Positions 1 to 5,601 of a stretch of 5,601 bases of DNA are shown here, one piece after another. A program made the translations under genes and the position numbers. Every line of letters starts with the position of its first letter. Position 1 is the stretch's first letter. Source of the DNA: Proteobacteria bacterium UBA7447 (GTDB lineage Bacteria; Pseudomonadota; Gammaproteobacteria; Arenicellales; UBA868); contig DLPX01000015.1 of the NCBI GenBank assembly GCA_002477475.1, forward strand, positions 1,956 to 7,556. Direction: 5' to 3'. The notes beneath the pieces were generated by a model that was not told the DNA's origin, ran no database searches, and worked only from the letters and a program-made list of their open reading frames with translations.

Positions 1-612
1 CAGGCCGCCCTCGATCTCGGCGTCAAGCGGATTATCGTGGGAGAGTGCGGTCATGCATGGCGTGTGGCCTACAGTTTCTGGAATACGCTCATCGGGCCTT
101 TTGATTTTCTTGATCCGGCTTATCCGGTACCGCAGCATATCTGTGAGTTCACACACGACCTTAATCAGCGCGGGGTATTGAAATTCGACCCCGAGGCGAA
201 CGATGACAAGGTCGTCACTTTCCATGATTCCTGTAACGTCTCCAGAGGATCGCGTCTGGGCGATACCCCGGGCGGGCAGTTCACGATACCCCGTGACTTG
301 ATTCGCGCGGCCTGTACACATTTCGTGGACATGGCGCCTGACACGATTCATGAGCACACCTTTTGCTGTGGCGGCGGCGGCGGATTGCTGACGGATGACC
401 TGCTCGAACTCAGGGTAAAGGGCGCTTTGCCCCGTGCCCAGGCGCTGCAGCAGGTAATTGAGCAGCATGGAGTCACGCACATGGCGGCGATCTGCGCCAT
501 CTGCAAGAGCCAGTTCACCAAGGTGTTGCCGCAGTACGGAATGGGCATGGATATGATCATCAGCGTACACCAGTTGGTGGGGGATGCGCTGGTATTTGGT
601 AACGAGCACTGA
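1..612 (+). CDS. dsrK: DsrK, C-terminal part (HdrD-like iron-sulfur subunit of DsrMKJOP), 5' partial
   Basis: The reading frame is open from the first base and ends at TGA 610-612, giving the last 203 residues. DsrK is the cytoplasmic, HdrD-related catalytic subunit of the DsrMKJOP membrane complex and is thought to act on DsrC persulfide/trisulfide. A GECGHAWR motif (window residues 14-21) fits the end of the first CCG domain. A complete second CCG domain follows: Cys78 (HDSC), Cys122-Cys123 in FCCGGGGG, and Cys165/Cys168 (CAIC), a C-X43-CC-X41-C-X2-C arrangement that binds a noncubane [4Fe-4S] cluster in this family. The N-terminal ferredoxin part lies outside the window. The protein ends without a membrane anchor, as expected for a cytoplasmic subunit held by DsrM. 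Other HdrD/GlcF-type proteins share the CCG domain, but the dsrLJOPN neighbours make dsrK the clear choice. Family and role are established knowledge; the assignment here is inference from motif and context. Confidence 0.94.
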   Translation, partial: QAALDLGVKRIIVGECGHAWRVAYSFWNTLIGPFDFLDPAYPVPQHICEFTHDLNQRGVLKFDPEANDDKVVTFHDSCNVSRGSRLGDTPGGQFTIPRDLIRAACTHFVDMAPDTIHEHTFCCGGGGGLLTDDLLELRVKGALPRAQALQQVIEQHGVTHMAAICAICKSQFTKVLPQYGMGMDMIISVHQLVGDALVFGNEH

Positions 613-676
613 ACCGGTCGCATCATACGGTCGGATCAGAGAACATCAGTAAGTAACTGACAAGGGGAAACGGGCT
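613..676 (+). promoter_or_regulatory. dsrK-dsrL intergenic gap with the dsrL ribosome binding site
   Basis: This 64-base gap is the longest in the window. AGGGG at 663-667 lies nine bases before the dsrL ATG and is a well-placed Shine-Dalgarno sequence. Just upstream is a small inverted repeat, TCAGT (646-650) and ACTGA (656-660) around AAGTA. It is too short to call a regulatory hairpin with confidence. I see no convincing -35/-10 pair and no terminator, so dsrL is most simply read as co-transcribed with dsrK. Confidence 0.6.
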
Positions 677-2629
677 ATGGCAGCCTCAGAGGAACACACG
701 CAGAAACTGACTTTCCGCAAGTTTGCCGACGGCGAGCATCAGTGGGATGATTTCAAAGACCTGATCTTCAATGAAGATAACTCACATAAGTGCCCGACTT
801 ATGTGCACCGTACCCCGCCTTGTCAGGGAAGCTGCCCTTCTGGCGAGGACATTCGGGGATGGCTCCAAATTGTGCGTGGTATGGAGAAACCCCCCGAGGG
901 GATGACCTGGCAGGAATACGCGTTCCGCCGGGCGACCGATGCCAATCCGTTTCCGGCAATGATGGGCCGCGTGTGCCCCGCCCCGTGTGAGAGTGGCTGC
1001 AACCGCAATAATGTTGATGATTTTGTCGGAATCAATTCCGTCGAGCAGTACATCGGTGACTCCGCTTTTGACGAAGGATACCGCTTTGACACGCCACCGC
1101 CTGTGGGCAGTAAGAAGATCGCCATCATTGGGGGCGGTCCTGCGGGGTTGGCAGGCGCATACCAATTGCGGCGGTTGGGGTACGCCTCGACGGTGTTTGA
1201 GTCCCAGGATTACCTCGGCGGTATGTTTCGCTATGGGATTCCCGGATATCGTACACCACGCGACAGACTGGATCGCGAGATCGGGCGCATTATCGAAATG
1301 GGTGATATTGAGATCCGCACCGGCGTACGTGTCGGCACCGATATCTCAATAGAGCAGCTCGAAACTGAGTATGACGCGTTGTTGTGGGCAGTGGGCTGTC
1401 AGCGCGGCCGTGGGTTGCCGGTCGAGGGTTGGGAAGAAACGCCCAACTGCGTTTCCGGCGTGGCGTTCCTTGATGCCTTCAACAAGGAGTCCATGAAAGT
1501 CACCGCTGAAAAGGTGGTCTGTATTGGGGGCGGAGACACCTCGATTGACGTGGTCTCGGTGGCCCGTCGTCTTGGCAAGATCGACCAGATCAACGAAAAG
1601 GACAGACCTGAAGAGGTCATTGGGGGTTACACAGCACATGACTCTGCCATGGTCGCCGCTCGTCAGGGCGCACACGTCACACTGACTGCGCTTTTTGAGC
1701 GCACCGATATGACAGCGACTGAAGAAGAAGTGGATGACGCGCTGACTGAGGGGGTCACCATTCTCAACGGGGTGATGCCCGTGGCCCTACATCGAGGTGA
1801 GGACGGCCGTGCGACGGGACTGCGGTTGGCAAAGTGTGAAATTGATGAAAAAGGCATTCCCACACCGGTTGCGGGCACAGAGTTTGAGGTCGAGGCGGAT
1901 CTGATTGTTTCGGCCATCGGCCAGGCAGGGGACCTTAGCGGCATTGAGGAAATGGGCAACGAACGGCAGTTAATCGAGGCAGACCGGTTTTTCCAGGTGC
2001 CTGATCGTCGCGGTCACTTTGTTGCGGGAGATATCGTCCGTCCGCACCTGTTGACGACAGCTATTGGACAGGCCGCTATCGCAGCCCAGAGTATTGATCA
2101 TTATCTGAGGAGCGAGGATCCTGCGCGCCGACCTAAAGTGGACGTGCATCATTTTGACCTGTTGGCAAAATTGAACGAGCAGTCTCTGGCCCCGGACGAA
2201 TATGATCATGCCGCCACCTGGGGGACATCAGACGCATCCTTCGCGGTTCACAATTATGAGGATCGGTCGCGGCACGAAATCATTCCCTCCGACGAATTGT
2301 TCTTGGGGCATTTCCAGGAGACCCCCCGTAATCTTCGTGATACCACAGTCCCGGATGCGGAGGAAGTGCTCGGTCATTTTGAGGAACGCCACCATAATCT
2401 AGGCGAAGAAGCGGCCCGCTCTGAGGCAGAACGCTGCATGAGTTGCGGGATGTGTTTTGAGTGTGACAACTGCGTTATTTTTTGCCCCCAGGATGCGGTC
2501 TTTCGAGTCAAGAAAGATCAGTCGACAACTGGCCGGTACGTGGATACCGACTATTCGAAGTGCATCGGTTGCCATATTTGCGCCGACGTCTGTCCAACGG
2601 GTTACATCGACATGGGAATGGGGGAGTAA
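677..2629 (+). CDS. dsrL: DsrL, iron-sulfur flavoprotein NAD(P)H:acceptor oxidoreductase
   Basis: This 650-residue cytoplasmic protein belongs to the GltD-like (glutamate synthase small subunit) family. In A. vinosum DsrL associates with rDsrAB and carries sulfur-oxidation electrons to NAD+. Domains in order: an N-terminal Fe-S region with Cys39, 49, 53 and Cys100, 104, 108; an FAD-binding fold with GGGPAG at 152-157; an NAD(P)H-binding fold with GGGDTSID at 284-291; the second FAD contact GHFVAGDI at 446-453; a charged linker of about 100 residues; and a C-terminal two-cluster ferredoxin (Cys587, 590, 593, 596, 599, 603; then Cys629, 632, 635, 639 before Pro). The ferredoxin domain and its length fit the DsrL of sulfur oxidisers. 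ATG 677 is chosen because AGGGG sits nine bases upstream and the N-terminal cysteine region is complete. The GltD-type YRR motif is absent at 338-342 (ALFER), consistent with NADH use. A plain GltD is unlikely given the C-terminal ferredoxin and the dsr neighbours. Confidence 0.97.
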   Translation: MAASEEHTQKLTFRKFADGEHQWDDFKDLIFNEDNSHKCPTYVHRTPPCQGSCPSGEDIRGWLQIVRGMEKPPEGMTWQEYAFRRATDANPFPAMMGRVCPAPCESGCNRNNVDDFVGINSVEQYIGDSAFDEGYRFDTPPPVGSKKIAIIGGGPAGLAGAYQLRRLGYASTVFESQDYLGGMFRYGIPGYRTPRDRLDREIGRIIEMGDIEIRTGVRVGTDISIEQLETEYDALLWAVGCQRGRGLPVEGWEETPNCVSGVAFLDAFNKESMKVTAEKVVCIGGGDTSIDVVSVARRLGKIDQINEKDRPEEVIGGYTAHDSAMVAARQGAHVTLTALFERTDMTATEEEVDDALTEGVTILNGVMPVALHRGEDGRATGLRLAKCEIDEKGIPTPVAGTEFEVEADLIVSAIGQAGDLSGIEEMGNERQLIEADRFFQVPDRRGHFVAGDIVRPHLLTTAIGQAAIAAQSIDHYLRSEDPARRPKVDVHHFDLLAKLNEQSLAPDEYDHAATWGTSDASFAVHNYEDRSRHEIIPSDELFLGHFQETPRNLRDTTVPDAEEVLGHFEERHHNLGEEAARSEAERCMSCGMCFECDNCVIFCPQDAVFRVKKDQSTTGRYVDTDYSKCIGCHICADVCPTGYIDMGMGE

Positions 2630-2642
2630 CTTTCAGATTGCC

Positions 2643-3053
2643 ATGGCGCGCATTGGGGGCAATCAGTTGTGTCGAACTGGGATCGTAAGCCTGTTCCTCG
2701 GCTGCGCGGTTTTGTGGGCTCCGGTGGTTGGGCACAGCGATGTGGCAACGCCCAAGATTCCCGCGGCCCAAGGCGGGCAGTGTGTTGAGCCCGTTGAAAT
2801 CATGCGCCGTGATCATTTTGATTTCTTGAAGCATGATCGTGACAAGACAGTGCACGAGGGTATTCGCACGATCAAGCACAGCCTCGCCGGATGTATCGAT
2901 TGTCATGCGACCAAGAATGCGAGCGGCCAGTTTGTGCCGATCAATGCGGAAGGCGAGTTTTGTCAAACCTGCCATACCTACGCGGCAGTGAAGATTGATT
3001 GCTTCACTTGTCACGCCACAGTCCCCGCGGTGAAAATGAGCCAGTCCCCTTGA
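2643..3053 (+). CDS. dsrJ: DsrJ, periplasmic triheme cytochrome c of DsrMKJOP
   Basis: This 136-residue exported cytochrome is the periplasmic redox subunit of the DsrMKJOP complex. It has three CXXCH haem c sites at Cys84-His88 (CIDCH), Cys107-His111 (CQTCH) and Cys120-His124 (CFTCH). Further histidines at 58, 64, 71 and 79 could serve as distal ligands. Cys47 lies outside any CXXCH site and corresponds in position to the cysteine proposed as an unusual axial haem ligand in A. vinosum DsrJ. Residues 1-13 form a basic n-region and about 14-30 a hydrophobic segment, so it has a Sec-type signal peptide or an uncleaved anchor; no clear AXA cleavage site is visible. ATG 2643 is the first ordinary start in frame and keeps the signal sequence intact. 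However, GGGGGAG (2620-2626) sits 16 bases upstream, further than usual. The gene begins 13 bases after dsrL ends, so translation may be coupled. Confidence 0.95.
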   Translation: MARIGGNQLCRTGIVSLFLGCAVLWAPVVGHSDVATPKIPAAQGGQCVEPVEIMRRDHFDFLKHDRDKTVHEGIRTIKHSLAGCIDCHATKNASGQFVPINAEGEFCQTCHTYAAVKIDCFTCHATVPAVKMSQSP

Positions 3054-3056
3054 GGT
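3051..3056 (+). promoter_or_regulatory. dsrO ribosome binding site overlapping the dsrJ stop
   Basis: TGAGGT overlaps the dsrJ TGA stop (3051-3053) and ends five bases before the dsrO ATG at 3062. GAGGT is a close match to the Shine-Dalgarno consensus. It fixes ATG 3062 as the dsrO start over the upstream in-frame codon at 2999, which would lie inside dsrJ and put extra residues ahead of the Tat signal. The overlap implies coupled translation of dsrJ and dsrO. Confidence 0.75.
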
Positions 3057-3061
3057 CTTCG

Positions 3062-3814
3062 ATGTCACAGTCCCAGCCACCATCTTCCGCGACAACACGC
3101 CGGCGTTTTTTCACCCAGGCGGGTGCTGGCGTCGCATTGCTGGCACTGGCGCCGGGCGTGCGGCTTGCCGAGCTTGCGGTCGCCGCTTCGGATGACGAAC
3201 CGGTCACCGATGCACATCGTTGGGGCTTGTGGGTCGATACCAGCCGCTGTGCGAGCGGATGCGACGCCTGTGTCTCGGCGTGCAATGATGAGCATGGGCT
3301 GACAGGGATGGGGCGTCCCGAGACGGATGCCCAGTGGATCCGCAAAGTGGACCTTAAAGACGAGACCACCGGCCGGGAAGTTTCTTTGCCGCTAATGTGT
3401 CAGCACTGTGAGGAACCCCCCTGCGTGGATGTCTGTCCGACGGGTGCGTCCTTCCGTCGCGAAGATGGGATCGTCCTCGTGGACAAGCATATTTGCATCG
3501 GCTGTCGTTACTGCATGATGGCCTGCCCCTTTCACGCAAGGTCGTTTATTCATGAGGACCTTAGCGGACAGAAAACTCACTCACCCAGAGGCAAAGGAGT
3601 GGTAGAGAGCTGCACCTTATGTGTGCACCGGGTTGACGAAAACCGAGCCCCTGCTTGTGTGGACGCCTGCGCCGACGCAGGACACCATGCGCTGGTCTTT
3701 GGCGACCTCAACGATGCGCAAGGACCTCTCGCCAGTGCGCTTGCGCGAGAGGAAACCGACGAATTGCGCTCTGATCTCAAACTGAACACCGCGGTGCGTT
3801 ATTCGGGCGTCTGA
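3062..3814 (+). CDS. dsrO: DsrO, Tat-exported ferredoxin-like [4Fe-4S] subunit of DsrMKJOP
   Basis: This 250-residue protein of the DmsB/NrfC-type polyferredoxin family is thought to pass electrons between periplasmic DsrJ and the membrane subunit DsrP. A twin-arginine signal is clear: TRRRFF at residues 12-17, a hydrophobic stretch about 20-40, and a likely cleavage near AVAA at 39-42. Four cysteine groups follow: Cys63/67/70/74; Cys113/116/121/125; Cys145/148/151/155 (CIGCRYCMMACP); and Cys184/187/199/203. All sixteen cysteines are present, in the paired ferredoxin pattern expected for up to four [4Fe-4S] clusters. The start is set by the GAGGT site overlapping the dsrJ stop. The gene lies 8 bases after dsrJ and 30 bases before dsrP. 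DmsB-like subunits of other oxidoreductases look similar, but the DsrJ and DsrP neighbours decide the name. Confidence 0.95.
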   Translation: MSQSQPPSSATTRRRFFTQAGAGVALLALAPGVRLAELAVAASDDEPVTDAHRWGLWVDTSRCASGCDACVSACNDEHGLTGMGRPETDAQWIRKVDLKDETTGREVSLPLMCQHCEEPPCVDVCPTGASFRREDGIVLVDKHICIGCRYCMMACPFHARSFIHEDLSGQKTHSPRGKGVVESCTLCVHRVDENRAPACVDACADAGHHALVFGDLNDAQGPLASALAREETDELRSDLKLNTAVRYSGV

Positions 3815-3844
3815 CCCAAACCGCGCCTAAGCTCAAGAATCAAA

Positions 3845-5035
3845 TTGACCAGCAGCGTCACATTCCAGATACTCCGTCCCAGCAGCGGGTTCTGGCTGAC
3901 GGCAGGTATTGCCGCGGCCCTGGCAATTTTGGGATTGGCCGCAGCGCATCATATGGAGGTCGAGGGCCACTACGTCACCGGCATGAATAATCGGGTGGTG
4001 TGGGGGTTGCCCCATGTTTTCGCCGTCTTTCTGATTGTTTCAGCCTCGGGTGCCCTGAATGCGGCATCGATTTCGTCGGTGTTTGGCCAGTCACTCTATA
4101 AGCCGTTGTCCAGGATTTCCGGATTGTTGGCCATGGCCTTGCTGGTGGGTGGGCTGACGGTGCTGGTCCTGGATCTGGGGCGCCCGGACCGGTTAATTAT
4201 TGCCATGACGTATTACAACTTCGAATCGATCTTTGCCTGGAATATATTTTTATATACGGGTTTTCTGATCGTGGTCGCGGTGTACCTCTGGATGATGTTT
4301 GAGCCGAGGATGAACCGTTTTACGCGGCCCGCCGGCACAGTCTCTTTTATTTGGCGTTTAGTGCTGACCACAGGAACGGGTTCGATTTTTGGCTTTCTGG
4401 TTGCACGGGAGGCATTTGACAGCGCGGTGCTCGCCCCGATGTTCATCGCCATGTCGCTGTCCTTTGGGACGGCAGTCACGCTATTGGCGATGATGTTGGG
4501 GTCTCGTTTGGGCCAGGCTCCGGTCAACCATGAAATCCTGGCACGGCTTCGGACCCTGCTGGCTTATTTCGTTATTGCGGTCGCATTTTTCGTGGCGATC
4601 GACCACCTCACGCGTTTGTATGCTGCGGGTCATACCGGGGTTGAGAGGTTTCTGCTGGTAGAGGGCGGCATCTACCCATGGTTGTTCTGGGTCGGGCAAG
4701 GTCTGTTGGGAACCGTCATACCGGTCATTTTGCTGCTGACTCCTCGCTTTGCGGGAGTGTCGCAGACGGTCTTTGCGTCTTTGTTGGTTTTGCTTGGCGC
4801 GTTTGCCCAGTTATATGTCCTGATTATCGGCGGTCAGGCATTTCCGATGGACATCTTCCCCGGTTACATCGAGAAGAGTACGTACTACGACGGTGTTGTC
4901 GCGGGCTATGCGCCTTCCCTCCCTGAACTGGTCCTGGGTCTTGGCGGCATTGGGTTGGCGGCCCTGATTGCCTTGGTAGCAGTCAGAGTGCTGCCCTTTC
5001 TTCCACAAGGGTCGGTAAAGCAACCGGCCGGATGA
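3845..5035 (+). CDS. dsrP: DsrP, NrfD-like integral membrane subunit of DsrMKJOP (TTG start)
   Basis: This 396-residue polytopic protein of the NrfD/PsrC/HybB family is the membrane partner of DsrO and is thought to exchange electrons with the quinone pool. About ten hydrophobic segments can be read, at roughly residues 16-35, 52-74, 92-110, 128-150, 166-185, 195-218, 234-252, 275-298, 306-328 and 358-383. The loop GHYVTGMNNRVVWGLPHVF (41-59) closely resembles the signature region of DsrP/HmeB-type proteins. The start is TTG at 3845-3847. The same frame is closed by the dsrO stop at 3812-3814, and there is no ATG or GTG between, so TTG is the only ordinary start that keeps the first helix. 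The next in-frame ATG (residue 37) would remove that helix. No good Shine-Dalgarno sequence precedes it, so re-initiation after dsrO is plausible. Gene identity is secure; the exact start is less so. Confidence 0.95.
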   Translation: MTSSVTFQILRPSSGFWLTAGIAAALAILGLAAAHHMEVEGHYVTGMNNRVVWGLPHVFAVFLIVSASGALNAASISSVFGQSLYKPLSRISGLLAMALLVGGLTVLVLDLGRPDRLIIAMTYYNFESIFAWNIFLYTGFLIVVAVYLWMMFEPRMNRFTRPAGTVSFIWRLVLTTGTGSIFGFLVAREAFDSAVLAPMFIAMSLSFGTAVTLLAMMLGSRLGQAPVNHEILARLRTLLAYFVIAVAFFVAIDHLTRLYAAGHTGVERFLLVEGGIYPWLFWVGQGLLGTVIPVILLLTPRFAGVSQTVFASLLVLLGAFAQLYVLIIGGQAFPMDIFPGYIEKSTYYDGVVAGYAPSLPELVLGLGGIGLAALIALVAVRVLPFLPQGSVKQPAG

Positions 5036-5041
5036 TTCGCA

Positions 5042-5063
5042 AGTCCCGAATGTTCTCGGGACT
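5042..5063 (+). other. Stem-loop in the dsrP-dsrN gap
   Basis: A perfect 8-bp inverted repeat, AGTCCCGA (5042-5049) and TCGGGACT (5056-5063), encloses the six-base loop ATGTTC. It begins six bases after the dsrP stop. What follows is GGATTGATTCCC with no run of T, so it is not a typical intrinsic terminator. It could protect or process the 3' end of the upstream mRNA, or partly attenuate transcription into dsrN. I see no convincing promoter between the hairpin and dsrN. Confidence 0.6.
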
Positions 5064-5089
5064 GGATTGATTCCCTCCAAGATACTGCG

Positions 5090-5601
5090 GTGAGCCAGGT
5101 TTTTATTGCTGCCGCTCATAAGTCTTCTGGCAAGACACTCGTCAGTATAGGATTGTGTGCGGCGTATCGCCGGCGCGCGATGCGGGTGGCTGCCTTTAAA
5201 AAAGGACCGGACTACATTGATCCCGCCTGGCTGGCCCGTGCCAGCGGCCGGCCGTGCTGGAATCTCGATTTCTTCACGATGGATCATGACGAGATCCATT
5301 CCTGTTTTGAAGAGCGCCGTCAGGATGCCGATGTCGTGGTTGTGGAGGGGAACAAGGGACTCTTTGATGGACTTGATGTTGAGGGCAGTGACAGTAACGC
5401 CGCTCTTGCCGTGAGATTGGGTCTGCCGGTGATACTTGTCATCGATGTCACTGGCATCACCAGGGGTATCGCACCGCTTCTTACCGGGTATACCGGTTTT
5501 GATCCGGACGTGCAGATTGTCGGAGTCATTCTGAACCGGGTCGCAGGGCCTCGACAGGAAAGCAAACTGCGGGCTGCCATCGAGCGTTATTCTGACCTCC
5601 C
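5090..5601 (+). CDS. dsrN: DsrN, CobB/CbiA-type siroheme amidase, N-terminal part, 3' partial (GTG start)
   Basis: The frame is open from GTG 5090 to the window end, giving 170 residues. DsrN resembles cobyrinic acid a,c-diamide synthase (CobB/CbiA). In A. vinosum it is required for glutamine-dependent amidation of siroheme to siro(haem)amide, the DsrAB cofactor. Visible motifs: a P-loop AAHKSSGKT at residues 8-16; the substrate/ATP region KKGPDYIDP at 37-45; and EGNKGLFDG at 86-94, the counterpart of the EGVMGLYDG-type motif of CbiA. The C-terminal glutaminase domain would lie beyond the window. GTG 5090 is the first ordinary start after the in-frame dsrP stop (5033-5035), and it places the P-loop at the usual distance from the N-terminus. 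No strong Shine-Dalgarno sequence precedes it. A true CobB/CbiA of cobalamin synthesis is the alternative, but position directly after dsrP favours DsrN. Confidence 0.93.
   Translation, partial: MSQVFIAAAHKSSGKTLVSIGLCAAYRRRAMRVAAFKKGPDYIDPAWLARASGRPCWNLDFFTMDHDEIHSCFEERRQDADVVVVEGNKGLFDGLDVEGSDSNAALAVRLGLPVILVIDVTGITRGIAPLLTGYTGFDPDVQIVGVILNRVAGPRQESKLRAAIERYSDL

Noticed and set aside
615..633. Direct repeat CGGTCG at 615-620 and 628-633 in the dsrK-dsrL gap, as a possible regulator site.
   Set aside because: Six bases repeated once at this GC content is expected by chance, and there is no promoter nearby to give it a role.
646..660. Small inverted repeat TCAGT / ACTGA just before the dsrL ribosome binding site.
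   Set aside because: A 5-bp, AT-containing stem is too weak to claim as a regulatory hairpin; it is only mentioned in the gap entry.
2694..2705. Possible lipoprotein signal in DsrJ around Cys21 (FLGC).
   Set aside because: The residue at -3 is Phe rather than Leu and the hydrophobic stretch continues past the cysteine, so a Sec signal or anchor fits better.
2508..3098. A 196-codon open frame on the minus strand across the end of dsrL, all of dsrJ and the start of dsrO.
   Set aside because: It lies antisense to genes with clear family motifs and shows no recognisable domain; it is explained by the codon bias of the + strand genes.
5067..5086. TTGATT (5067-5072) and GATACT (5081-5086) as a promoter for dsrN.
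   Set aside because: The spacing is eight bases instead of about seventeen, and no other -35 element fits.
4811..5299. A 162-codon minus-strand open frame over the end of dsrP and the start of dsrN.
   Set aside because: It is antisense to the last helix of DsrP and the P-loop region of DsrN and shows no recognisable motif.

Overview
The window is a contiguous piece of a reverse-type dissimilatory sulfite reductase (rDsr) gene cluster. All genes are on the + strand and tightly packed, in the order dsrK (3' end) - dsrL - dsrJ - dsrO - dsrP - dsrN (5' end). This matches the middle of the order described for the purple sulfur bacterium Allochromatium vinosum (dsrABEFHCMKLJOPNRS). A 650-residue DsrL with a C-terminal ferredoxin domain, followed directly by dsrJOP and dsrN, points to a sulfur-oxidising proteobacterium, most likely gammaproteobacterial, and not to a sulfate reducer. 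The genus cannot be named from this sequence. Base composition is moderately GC-rich and looks even from gene to gene, with no sign of recent insertion, mobile elements, tRNA/rRNA genes or CRISPR arrays.

Layout: 1-612 is the C-terminal part of DsrK (HdrD-like, catalytic CCG iron-sulfur domain). A 64-base gap carries the dsrL ribosome binding site. 677-2629 is DsrL, an iron-sulfur flavoprotein NAD(P)H:acceptor oxidoreductase. 2643-3053 is DsrJ, an exported triheme cytochrome c. 3062-3814 is DsrO, a Tat-exported ferredoxin-like protein. 3845-5035 is DsrP, an NrfD-type membrane subunit with about ten helices and a TTG start. A 54-base gap holds a perfect 8-bp stem-loop. 5090-5601 is the N-terminal part of DsrN, a CobB/CbiA-type amidotransferase that starts with GTG and runs off the window.

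How the genes work together (established for A. vinosum, inferred here): DsrC trisulfide is thought to be handled by the membrane complex DsrMKJOP. DsrK is the cytoplasmic catalytic subunit, DsrP (with DsrM, off-window) spans the membrane, and DsrO and DsrJ face the periplasm. DsrAB oxidises the sulfur to sulfite and passes electrons to DsrL, which reduces NAD+. DsrN amidates siroheme to siroamide, the cofactor of DsrAB. dsrAB, EFH, C and M are expected upstream, and dsrR/dsrS may follow downstream.

I do not see a new system here. The points worth a second look are small: loss of the YRR nucleotide-specificity motif in DsrL, an internal LGHF-x-E repeat in its linker, a conserved non-CXXCH cysteine in DsrJ, the TTG and GTG starts, and the dsrP-dsrN stem-loop.
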